A stretch of DNA of 13,296 nucleotides from DASUDX01 sp036275365 (GTDB lineage: Bacteria; Pseudomonadota; Gammaproteobacteria; Nevskiales; Nevskiaceae). The DNA is taken from assembly GCA_036275365.1 (NCBI GenBank), contig DASUDX010000051.1, positions 1 to 13,296 of the forward strand. The letters run 5' to 3'. Positions within the stretch are counted from its first letter, which is position 1; every line of letters begins with the position of its first letter. A program made the position numbers and the translations under genes. The notes under the pieces are model-generated. The model saw nothing but the letters and a program-made list of their open reading frames with translations. It was not told the origin of the DNA and ran no database searches. Shown in pieces: positions 7,158 through 13,296 of this stretch.

Positions 7158-7813
7158 CGCCGGGTCTCCACCCGGCCATCGGCGTGGCCGAGGATCAGCA
7201 CATCGGCCGGGCGGTGGGCGAACAGCCCCACCGTGACCACGCCGGGAATCAGGCTGATGCGGGCTTCCAGCGCCCGCGGATCCTCGATGCGCAGCCCGTG
7301 CACATCCAGGATCGCGTTGCCGTTGTCGGTCACCACATTCTCGCGCAGCCGCGGCTCACCGCCGAGCGCGCTCAGACAGCGCGCCACATGGGCGCGGGCC
7401 ATCGGAATCACCTCCACCGGTAGCGGAAAGCGCCCCAGCACCGGCACCTGCTTGGAGGCATCGGCGATGCAGACGAAGGTGCTGGCCGCGGCCGCGACGA
7501 TCTTTTCGCGGGTCAGCGCCGCGCCGCCGCCCTTGATCAGCTCCAGCCGCGGGTTGGCCTCGTCGGCACCGTCGACATAGAGCGAGATCGGTCCGGTCTG
7601 GTTCAGATCCAGCACCGGGATGCCGAGCGACTTCAGCCGCGCCGTGCTCGCCTCGGAGGAGGAGACCGCGCCGGGAATCTCGGCACGGTGAGGCTCCAGG
7701 GCCTCGATGAAGAAGTTGACGGTGGAGCCGGTGCCCACGCCCAGCACCTGGCCCGGCACGAGGTAGGCGAGGGCGGCTTCGGCGGCGACTTTCTTGGCGG
7801 TGGTGGTGTCCAT
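7145..7813 (-). CDS. rpiA: Ribose-5-phosphate isomerase A
   Basis: The product is 222 aa from ATG 7813, close to the usual RpiA length of about 220. It interconverts ribose 5-phosphate and ribulose 5-phosphate in the non-oxidative pentose phosphate pathway (and the Calvin cycle where present). Motifs: phosphate loop GVGTGST (25-31), SSSEAST (51-57), DGADE (81-85), KGGGAALTREK (94-104), and IADASK (116-121). Active-site D81, D84, K94 and E103 fall at the same numbers as in the E. coli enzyme. Cytoplasmic. It follows yggS by 40 bp on the same strand and is likely co-transcribed. The frame is open further upstream, but homology begins at this ATG. Its ribosome site is weak. Confidence 0.95.
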   Translation of the reverse strand: MDTTTAKKVAAEAALAYLVPGQVLGVGTGSTVNFFIEALEPHRAEIPGAVSSSEASTARLKSLGIPVLDLNQTGPISLYVDGADEANPRLELIKGGGAALTREKIVAAAASTFVCIADASKQVPVLGRFPLPVEVIPMARAHVARCLSALGGEPRLRENVVTDNGNAILDVHGLRIEDPRALEARISLIPGVVTVGLFAHRPADVLILGHADGRVETRRAAA

Positions 7814-7822
7814 CCCGCCATT

Positions 7823-7841
7823 CTCGCCCGGCGCTCGCCCG
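7823..7841 (-). repeat. Two 8-bp direct repeats in the yggS-rpiA gap
   Basis: On the minus strand CGGGCGAG occurs twice (7841-7834 and 7830-7823), 11 bp apart, immediately upstream of the rpiA start. One helical turn of spacing could suit a DNA-binding protein, but a short simple repeat in GC-rich DNA may be accidental. Confidence 0.25.
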
Positions 7842-7853
7842 TCTCGATAGGGG

Positions 7854-8585
7854 TCAGCCGTCCGCCCGCACCGGTCGCGGGCCGAACAGGGCGGTGCCGA
7901 CCCGCACCAGCGTGGCGCCCTCGGCAATCGCCGCGTCGAGGTCCTCGGACATGCCCATCGACAGGGTATCCAGCGGCAGCCCCTGGGCGCGGATCCTCTC
8001 GGCCAGCTCGCGCAGCTGGCGGAACGGCGCGCGCGGGTCGGCCGGATGGGGCTCGGGGATGGCCATCAGGCCGCGCAGGCGCAGGCCGGGCAGGGCGGCG
8101 ACCTGCTGGCACAGGGCCAGCGTCTGGTCGGGCGCACAGCCCGCCTTGCTCGCCTCGGCGCTGACATTGACCTGGACGCAGACCTGCAGCGGCGGCCGCG
8201 CCGGCGGCCGCTGGGCCGACAGGCGCTCGGCAATCCGCAGCCGGTCCACGCCGTGCACCCAGTCGAAATGCTCGGCCAGCTCGCGGGTCTTGTTGCTCTG
8301 CACCGGGCCGATGAAATGCCATTCCAGATCGAGCTCGGCGAGCTGCTGCTGTTTGGCGCGCGCCTCCTGCAGATAGTTCTCGCCGAAGGCGCGCTGCCCG
8401 GCCGCGTGCAGCGCCCGCAGGGCCGCCGCCGGCTGGGTCTTGGAGACCGCCAGCAGCTGCACCGCCGCCGCGCTCCGCTGGGCGCCGGCGGCGGCTCGGG
8501 CGATGCGCGCCAGCACCGCCTGGCGGCGCTCGCCGAGCAGGACCGGATCGACGGCGGGATCGACGGCTTGGCTGGGGGCAATCAA
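7854..8585 (-). CDS. yggS: YggS/PROSC-family pyridoxal-phosphate homeostasis protein
   Basis: About 243 aa if translation starts at TTG 8585. Family motifs: AVSKTQP (46-52) with PLP-binding K49, FGENYLQE, WHFIGPVQSNK, QVNVS, GLMAIPE, and the phosphate-binding end SMGMSEDLDAAIAEGATLVRVGTALFG. YggS binds PLP without catalysing a reaction and buffers free PLP and amino-acid pools. The start is uncertain: no ATG lies near the expected position. TTG 8585 gives a near-normal length, while the in-frame ATG at 8678 adds 31 atypical residues and would overlap the pilT start codon. Divergent yggS-pilT order is seen in Pseudomonas; here yggS is followed by rpiA rather than proC. Confidence 0.92.
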   Translation of the reverse strand: MIAPSQAVDPAVDPVLLGERRQAVLARIARAAAGAQRSAAAVQLLAVSKTQPAAALRALHAAGQRAFGENYLQEARAKQQQLAELDLEWHFIGPVQSNKTRELAEHFDWVHGVDRLRIAERLSAQRPPARPPLQVCVQVNVSAEASKAGCAPDQTLALCQQVAALPGLRLRGLMAIPEPHPADPRAPFRQLRELAERIRAQGLPLDTLSMGMSEDLDAAIAEGATLVRVGTALFGPRPVRADG

Positions 8586-8589
8586 CGGC

Positions 8590-8618
8590 TTGCTCGGTGC
8601 TGGGGGATTCCTGATAGT
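8590..8618 (+). promoter_or_regulatory. Candidate promoter of the pilT operon
   Basis: TTGCTC (8590-8595) and GATAGT (8613-8618) are spaced 17 bp, matching the sigma-70 consensus at 3/6 and 4/6. Initiation near 8625 would leave about 50 nt of leader before pilT. The -35 box is within 5 bp of the proposed yggS TTG start, so the 91-bp divergent region is compact. No sigma-54 GG/GC signature was found. Confidence 0.4.
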
Positions 8619-8676
8619 GTCCGGCCAGGGGGCGAAACCCTGCAAACACAAGCGGGCCCGCAGAGGCCGGGGACTC

Positions 8677-9711
8677 ATGGATATCGCGCAGCTGCTCACC
8701 TTCAGCGTCAAGAACGGCGCTTCCGACCTGCACCTGTCGGCGGGGGTCGAGCCGATGATCCGCGTCGATGGCGATGTCAAGCGCATCAACCTGCCGCCGC
8801 TGGAGCACAAGCAGGTTCATGACATGGTTTACGACATCATGAACGACAAGCAGCGCAAGGCCTGGGACGAGTTCCTGGAGACCGACTTCTCGTTCGAGAT
8901 TCCCGGCGTGGCGCGCTTCCGCGTCAATGCCTTCACCCAGTCGCGCGGCGCCGGCGCGGTGTTCCGCACCATCCCCAGCAAGATCATGTCGCTGGAGGAT
9001 CTCAAGTGCCCGGCCATCTTCAAGGAGCTGGCCGACACCCCGCGTGGACTGATTCTGGTCACCGGTCCCACCGGCTCGGGCAAGTCCACCACCCTGGCGG
9101 CGATGCTCAACCACAAGAACGAGACCGAGTACGGGCACATCCTCACCATCGAGGACCCGATCGAGTTCGTGCACCAGCCGAAGAAGTGCATGATCAACCA
9201 GCGCGAGGTGCATCGCGACACGCTCGGCTTCAACGAGGCGCTGCGCTCGGCGCTGCGCGAGGACCCGGACACCATCCTGGTCGGCGAGATGCGCGATCTG
9301 GAGACCATCCGGCTGGCGCTGTCGGCCGCCGAGACCGGCCATCTGGTCATGGGCACGCTGCATACGAGCTCGGCGGCCAAGACCATCGACCGCATCGTCG
9401 ATGTCTTCCCCGCGGCCGAGAAGGAGATGGTGCGCGCCATGCTCTCCGAGGGCCTGCGCGCGGTGATCTCGCAGACGCTGATGAAGAAGAAGGGCGGCGG
9501 GCGGGTGGCCGCCCACGAGATCATGCTGGGCACCCCGGCGATCCGGAACCTGATCCGCGAGAACAAGGTGGCGCAGATGTATTCCTCGATCCAGACCGGT
9601 CAGAAGGAAGGCATGCAGACCCTCGAGCAGAACCTCAAGGATCTGGTGCGGCGCGGGGTGGTGGAAGCGGCCGACGCCCGGCGCAAGGCCAACAAGCCGC
9701 TCGAACTCTAA
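8677..9711 (+). CDS. pilT: Type IVa pilus retraction ATPase PilT
   Basis: The product is 344 aa, the standard PilT length, starting at ATG 8677 (MDIAQLL). It is a hexameric cytoplasmic ATPase that powers pilus disassembly and so twitching motility and DNA uptake. Motifs: N-terminal DLHLSAG (17-23), Walker A GPTGSGKS (130-137), Asp box around TIEDPIEF (157-164), Walker B TILVGEMRD (199-207), His box with H222 and H229 (GHLVMGTLHT, 221-230), and AIRNLIRE (288-295), the C-terminal motif diagnostic of PilT retraction. The tetracysteine of PilB is absent. pilB follows after 15 bp. pilU, which commonly follows pilT, is not here. It is divergent from yggS. Confidence 0.97.
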   Translation: MDIAQLLTFSVKNGASDLHLSAGVEPMIRVDGDVKRINLPPLEHKQVHDMVYDIMNDKQRKAWDEFLETDFSFEIPGVARFRVNAFTQSRGAGAVFRTIPSKIMSLEDLKCPAIFKELADTPRGLILVTGPTGSGKSTTLAAMLNHKNETEYGHILTIEDPIEFVHQPKKCMINQREVHRDTLGFNEALRSALREDPDTILVGEMRDLETIRLALSAAETGHLVMGTLHTSSAAKTIDRIVDVFPAAEKEMVRAMLSEGLRAVISQTLMKKKGGGRVAAHEIMLGTPAIRNLIRENKVAQMYSSIQTGQKEGMQTLEQNLKDLVRRGVVEAADARRKANKPLEL

Positions 9712-9726
9712 GGCGCGGAGACTCCG

Positions 9727-11475
9727 ATGGCGCTCAGTCCGCAGACCTCTCCGACCGGCTCCGGTGGCGGAACCGGGTTCCTCGGTGGGCTTGCCCGCCG
9801 CCTGGTGGCCGATGGCCTGCTCAGCGAGGAGCAGGCGCGCGAGGCGCAGGCCAAGGCGCTGAAGTCCGGCACTCCGCTGGTCACCCTGCTGGTGGACAAC
9901 AAGCAGGTGGCGCCGGGACGGCTGGCCGAGAGCGCCAGCATCGAGTTCGGCGTGCCGCTGGTGGATCTCTCCTGCCTGGAGCTGGACCCGGCGATCAGCA
10001 AGGAAGTCAACGAGAAGCTGCTGCGCAAATGCCATGCGCTGCCGCTGTTCAAGCGCGGCAAGAAGCTCTATGTCGCGGTGTCGGACCCGACCAATCTGCA
10101 GGCGCTGGACGAGTTCAAGTTCGCCACCGGCAATGTCACCGAGGCGATCCTGGTCGAGGAGGACAAGCTCGCCAAGGCGATCGAAACCGCGGCCCAGGCC
10201 CAGGAATCGGCGGCGGTCGATTTCGGCGATGCCGATCTCGAGAATCTCGAGATCACCGACGGCTCCGAGGACGAGGGGCCGGATGTTGCCAAGAACGACG
10301 CCGACGACGCGCCGATCGTGCGCTATGTCAACAAGATCATGGTGGACGCCATCAACAACGGCGCCTCCGACATCCACTTCGAGCCTTACGAGAAGAGCTT
10401 CCGCATCCGCTACCGCAAGGATGGCGAGCTGCGCATCGTGGCCACGCCGCCGCTGCAGATGGCCGGCCGCATCACCGCCCGCGTCAAGGTGATGAGCCGG
10501 ATGGATCTCGCCGAGCGGCGGGTGCCGCAGGACGGGCGCATCAAGCTCTACCTGTCCAAGACCAAGGCGATCGACTTCCGCGTCAACACCTGTCCCACCC
10601 TGTGGGGCGAGAAGATCTGCGCGCGTATCCTCGACCCTTCGCAGGCCCAGCTGGGCATCGATGCCCTCGGCTACGAGGCCGAGCAGAAGGCGGCCTATCT
10701 CAAGGCGCTGGAGCGGCCGCAGGGGATGATTCTGGTGACCGGCCCTACCGGCTCCGGCAAGACCGTCTCGCTCTACACCGGCGTCAACATCCTCAACACC
10801 GAGGACATCAATATCTCCACCGCCGAGGACCCGGCGGAAATCAATCTGCCCGGCGTCAACCAGGTCAATGTCAATCCCAAGGTGGGTCTGACCTTTGCCG
10901 CCGCGCTCAAGGCCTTCCTGCGCCAGGACCCGGATGTGATCCTGGTCGGTGAGATCCGCGATCTGGAAACCGCCGAGATCGCCATCAAGGCCGCCCAGAC
11001 CGGTCACCTGGTGCTGTCGACCCTGCACACCAACGATGCGCCGCAGACCCTGGTGCGCCTGATGAACATGGGCGTGCCGGCCTACAACCTCGCCTCGACG
11101 CTCAACCTGATCATCGCCCAGCGGCTGGCCCGCAAGCTGTGCAAGAGCTGCAAGCGGCCGGCCAGCATTCCGCGCCAGGAGCTGATCAAGGAGGGCTTCA
11201 CCCCGGAGGAGGTGGACGCGCCGGGCTTCACCCTCTACGAGGCGGTGGGCTGCGACCAGTGTGACCGCGGTTACAAAGGCCGCACCGGCATCTACCAGGT
11301 GATGCCCTTCTCCGAGGCGATGGGCCGTATCCTGATGGAAGGTGGCAACGCCATGGACATCGCCGACCAGGCGCAGAAGGAAGGCATCAAGAATCTGCGC
11401 CAGTCGGCGCTGAAGAAGGTTCGCGACGGGGTCATCGACCTGCTCGAGGCCAACCGCACCACGATGGGCGAGTAA
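9727..11475 (+). CDS. pilB: Type IVa pilus extension ATPase PilB
   Basis: The product is 582 aa, starting at ATG 9727 with GGAG 6 nt upstream. It is the cytoplasmic hexameric motor that polymerises pilin with PilC. The N-terminal T2SSE_N-type domain spans about 17-150. An acidic linker (about 165-196, rich in D and E) leads to the ATPase core: GASDIHFEP (212-220), Walker A GPTGSGKT (339-346), Asp box STAEDPAE (364-371), Walker B VILVGEIRD (404-412), and His box with H427 and H434 (GHLVLSTLHT). A zinc tetracysteine is complete: C472, C475, C510, C513. The N-domain resembles c-di-GMP-binding MshEN domains only loosely (RRLVADGLL), so nucleotide control cannot be claimed. Followed by pilC after 25 bp. 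Confidence 0.97.
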   Translation: MALSPQTSPTGSGGGTGFLGGLARRLVADGLLSEEQAREAQAKALKSGTPLVTLLVDNKQVAPGRLAESASIEFGVPLVDLSCLELDPAISKEVNEKLLRKCHALPLFKRGKKLYVAVSDPTNLQALDEFKFATGNVTEAILVEEDKLAKAIETAAQAQESAAVDFGDADLENLEITDGSEDEGPDVAKNDADDAPIVRYVNKIMVDAINNGASDIHFEPYEKSFRIRYRKDGELRIVATPPLQMAGRITARVKVMSRMDLAERRVPQDGRIKLYLSKTKAIDFRVNTCPTLWGEKICARILDPSQAQLGIDALGYEAEQKAAYLKALERPQGMILVTGPTGSGKTVSLYTGVNILNTEDINISTAEDPAEINLPGVNQVNVNPKVGLTFAAALKAFLRQDPDVILVGEIRDLETAEIAIKAAQTGHLVLSTLHTNDAPQTLVRLMNMGVPAYNLASTLNLIIAQRLARKLCKSCKRPASIPRQELIKEGFTPEEVDAPGFTLYEAVGCDQCDRGYKGRTGIYQVMPFSEAMGRILMEGGNAMDIADQAQKEGIKNLRQSALKKVRDGVIDLLEANRTTMGE

Positions 11476-11500
11476 CGCAGCACGAGGGCTGGAGACGCAC

Positions 11501-12718
11501 ATGGCGCAGGCAGCAGCGGTGAAGGAACACTCCTTCCAGTGGGAGGGGACCGACCGCAAGGGACAGCGGGTCAAGGGCATCTCGCTCGGACCCAACGAGA
11601 ACATGGTGAAGTCCCAGCTGCGCAAGCAGGGGATCAACCCGATCCGCGTGCGCAAGCAGCTCAAGCTCGGCAGCGGCAAGAAGGCGATCACCAGCCAGGA
11701 CATCGCCATCTTCTCGCGGCAGATGGCGACCATGATGTCGGCCGGGGTGCCGCTGGTGCAGGCGCTCGAGATCGTCGGCCGCGGCCACGAGAACCCCTCG
11801 ATGGGCGAGCTGATCATGGGCATCAAGGCCAATATCGAGGGCGGCTCCTCGTTCGCCGAGTCGCTGGCCAAGTATCCGCTCTACTTCGACGATCTGTTCG
11901 TCAACCTGGTCGATGCCGGTGAGCGCGCGGGTGCGCTGGAAACCCTGCTCGACAAGATCGCCACCTACAAGGAAAAGACCGAGGCGATCAAGAAGAAGGT
12001 CAAGAAGGCGCTGACCTACCCGACCGCGGTGATGGTGATCGCGATCATCGTCACCGGCATCCTGCTGTACTTCGTGGTGCCGCAGTTCGAGAGCCTGTTC
12101 CAGGGCTTCGGCGCCGATCTGCCGGCCTTCACCAAGTTCGTGGTGGGCCTGTCGAAGTTCGTCCAGGCCAAGTGGTGGCTGATGCTGATGATCTTCGGCG
12201 GCGCCGGCTTCTCCTTCGTCTTCGTCAAGAAGCGCAGCGCCGCCTTCCGGCGCTTCCTCGACCGCATCTCGCTGAAGATCCCGGTGGTCGGCGACATCCT
12301 CTACAAGTCGGCGGTGGCCCGCTTCGCCCGCACCCTCTCGACCATGTTCGCCGCCGGTGTGCCGCTGGTCGATGCCCTCGACTCGGTGGCGCGCGCCGCC
12401 GGCAACATCATCTTCGAGGAGGCGATCATGGGCATCAAGGATCAGGTCTCCACCGGCCAGCAGCTGCAGCTGTCGATGCAGCAGACCAATCTGTTCCCGG
12501 CGATGGCGGTGCAGATGGTGGCCATCGGCGAGGAAGCCGGCGCCCTCGACGCCATGTGCGCCAAGGTGGCCGACTTCTACGAGGCCGAGGTCGACAACCT
12601 GGTCGACTCGCTCTCCAGCCTGCTCGAGCCGATGATCATGGCCATTCTCGGCGTGCTGGTCGGCGGCCTGGTGGTGGCCATGTATCTGCCGATCTTCAAG
12701 CTGGGCCAGGCGATCTGA
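11501..12718 (+). CDS. pilC: Type IVa pilus inner-membrane platform protein PilC
   Basis: The product is 405 aa, normal for PilC, starting at ATG 11501 with GGAG 6 nt upstream. It is the inner-membrane platform on which PilB and PilT act to extrude or retract pilin. An N-terminal cytoplasmic extension (1-65) precedes two T2SSF repeats (about 70-190 and 272-393), each with the FSRQMATMMSAGVPLVQALE / FARTLSTMFAAGVPLVDALD helix and a conserved GE motif (AGERAGALE, IGEEAGALD). Membrane segments are predicted at about 173-194, 226-243 and 377-398. The stop codon lies inside an 11-bp inverted repeat that starts the pilC-pilD gap. Confidence 0.97.
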   Translation: MAQAAAVKEHSFQWEGTDRKGQRVKGISLGPNENMVKSQLRKQGINPIRVRKQLKLGSGKKAITSQDIAIFSRQMATMMSAGVPLVQALEIVGRGHENPSMGELIMGIKANIEGGSSFAESLAKYPLYFDDLFVNLVDAGERAGALETLLDKIATYKEKTEAIKKKVKKALTYPTAVMVIAIIVTGILLYFVVPQFESLFQGFGADLPAFTKFVVGLSKFVQAKWWLMLMIFGGAGFSFVFVKKRSAAFRRFLDRISLKIPVVGDILYKSAVARFARTLSTMFAAGVPLVDALDSVARAAGNIIFEEAIMGIKDQVSTGQQLQLSMQQTNLFPAMAVQMVAIGEEAGALDAMCAKVADFYEAEVDNLVDSLSSLLEPMIMAILGVLVGGLVVAMYLPIFKLGQAI

Positions 12719-12746
12719 TCGGTCGCCCGGCGACGGATCAGATCGC
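12710..12746 (+). terminator. Large hairpin over the pilC stop codon
   Basis: GCGATCTGATC (12710-12720) is perfectly complementary to GATCAGATCGC (12736-12746). Inside, after one G-G mismatch, GTCGC (12722-12726) pairs with GCGAC (12730-12734), leaving a 3-nt loop. That is 16 pairs over 37 nt. The pilC TGA (12716-12718) is in the left arm. The sequence after it (GGCTTCGACGGCTTTCC) is only mildly T-rich. It may terminate, attenuate, or protect the upstream pilTBC mRNA. Confidence 0.6.
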
Positions 12747-12764
12747 GGCTTCGACGGCTTTCCA

Positions 12765-12795
12765 GGCCCCGTATCGGTGCGGCCGGTACGGGGTC
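12765..12795 (+). terminator. Second hairpin, 13-bp stem, just before pilD
   Basis: Bases 12765-12777 (GGCCCCGTATCGG) pair with 12783-12795 (CCGGTACGGGGTC), giving 13 continuous pairs including two G-T wobbles and a 5-nt loop TGCGG. CTTCATTT follows directly, a short T-rich run, making this the most terminator-like structure in the window. It ends 16 nt before the pilD ATG, so it would reduce pilD transcription or shape its translation start. Confidence 0.6.
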
Positions 12796-12811
12796 CTTCA
12801 TTTGGTGACAG

Positions 12812-13296
12812 ATGATCGACCTCCTGCAAACCCTGCCCTGGCTGATGGGCACCGTGGTGCTGTTGCTGGGCCTATGCATCGGCAGCTTTCTCAATGTGGT
12901 GGCCTGGCGGCTGCCCCTGCGCATGGAGCATGAGTTCCGTCTGGCCTGCCACGAGCAGTTCGGCGCCCCGCCCCTGGTGCCCCCGGCGGGGCCGATCTCG
13001 CTGCTGCGCCCGGGCTCGCACTGCCCGGCCTGCCAGACGCCGATCAAGCCCTGGCACAACCTGCCGGTGCTGGGCTGGCTCTGGCTGCGCGGCCGCTGTG
13101 CCGCCTGTGCCGCGCCGATCTCGGTCCAGTACCCGCTGGTGGAACTGGCCACCGGCCTGCTCTCGCTGGCCTGCTGGTGGGTGCTGGGCAGTGGCCCCGC
13201 CCTCGCCGCGGCGCTGCTGCTGACCTGGGTGCTGGTGGCGCTGACGGTGATCGATCTGAAGACGATGTACCTGCCGGACGATCTGACCCTGCCCCT
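12812..13296 (+). CDS. pilD: Prepilin peptidase / N-methyltransferase PilD, cut by window end
   Basis: The first 161 residues are present, starting at ATG 12812. PilD is the inner-membrane aspartyl protease that cleaves the prepilin leader and methylates the new N-terminus. Visible: first membrane helix (about 11-30) ending GSFLNVVAWRLP (24-35), the cytoplasmic methyltransferase-type loop with the zinc tetracysteine C71, C74, C96 and C99 (SHCPACQTPI and RGRCAACAAPI), then helices about 109-126 and 129-147 leading to the first catalytic Asp, D148, in VIDLKTMYLPDDLTLP. The second catalytic Asp (GxGD) lies beyond the edge. The ribosome site is weak (GGTGA), and strong hairpins separate it from pilC. 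Confidence 0.95.
   Translation, partial: MIDLLQTLPWLMGTVVLLLGLCIGSFLNVVAWRLPLRMEHEFRLACHEQFGAPPLVPPAGPISLLRPGSHCPACQTPIKPWHNLPVLGWLWLRGRCAACAAPISVQYPLVELATGLLSLACWWVLGSGPALAAALLLTWVLVALTVIDLKTMYLPDDLTLP

Noticed and set aside
8652..8661. Perfect palindrome GCGGGCCCGC in the pilT leader
   Set aside because: It is ten bases of only G and C with no loop, easily expected by chance here.
8621..8670. CCGGCC (8621-8626) could pair with GGCCGG (8665-8670) and mask the pilT ribosome site
   Set aside because: The predicted transcription start near 8625 would leave most of the left arm outside the RNA, and such 6-mers are common at this GC content.
9006..10952. Plus-strand frame of 648 codons in a different phase across pilT and pilB
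   Set aside because: It spans two genes out of frame; pilT and pilB are intact in their own frames with exact family lengths.
7633..11871. Open frame of 1412 codons on the minus strand, opposite pilT, pilB and part of pilC
   Set aside because: It is antisense to three clearly recognised genes with intact motifs, has low-complexity His/Arg/Gly-rich content and no recognisable domain. Long stop-free antisense frames are expected at this GC content.
11432..12829. Minus-strand frame of 465 codons opposite pilC
   Set aside because: Antisense shadow of pilC; the His/Asp/Gln-rich translation reflects the reverse complement of common codons.

Overview
The window is a very GC-rich bacterial chromosomal segment. 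Codon third positions are almost all G or C, and for that reason long but meaningless antisense reading frames are common. The gene content (type IVa pilus motor genes next to a divergent yggS, a RhlE-type helicase with a small RRM protein, DUF4399, and an HSD10-type dehydrogenase) fits a gammaproteobacterium, possibly Chromatiales-like. That placement is an inference from gene families, not a measured phylogeny. I see no insertion sequence, phage gene, CRISPR array, tRNA or rRNA. The window looks like ordinary core and near-core chromosome with some unusual regulatory structure between genes.

Region 1 (1-2779, minus strand) is a probable operon read right to left: a compact membrane-anchored HisKA_3 sensor kinase, a translationally coupled secreted cupin protein (GTGA overlap), then a Tat-exported PhoX/DUF839 phosphatase that runs off the left edge. 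A PhoB-box-like direct repeat lies 46 nt upstream of the phosphatase start codon. Region 2 (2780-4662) holds an aspartate-nucleophile alpha/beta hydrolase (epoxide hydrolase type) on plus, convergent with an HSD10-like 3-hydroxyacyl-CoA dehydrogenase on minus. Region 3 (4663-5432) has a secreted DUF4399 protein on minus and a divergent promoter region of about 290 bp.

Region 4 (5433-7124, plus) encodes the DEAD-box helicase RhlE and, 120 bp downstream, a small glycine/arginine-tailed RRM protein starting at GTG. The rhlE leader contains two mutually exclusive hairpins, and the rhlE-RRM gap contains three consecutive GC hairpins. Together this looks like a post-transcriptionally regulated RNA-remodelling module. 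Region 5 (7145-8585, minus) is yggS then rpiA; the convergent RRM/rpiA junction is a perfect 9-bp hairpin whose loop holds the rpiA stop codon.

Region 6 (8677-13296, plus) is a type IVa pilus operon, pilT-pilB-pilC-pilD. It places the retraction ATPase, extension ATPase, inner-membrane platform and prepilin peptidase together; pilD is cut by the right edge. pilT, pilB and pilC are tightly spaced, whereas pilC and pilD are separated by 93 bp that is almost wholly folded into two large hairpins. These look like an attenuator or mRNA-processing boundary.

No clearly new protein system is visible. The best leads are non-coding: the pilC-pilD double hairpin, the rhlE/RRM RNA structures, the stop-codon-in-loop hairpins, and the possible Pho box.
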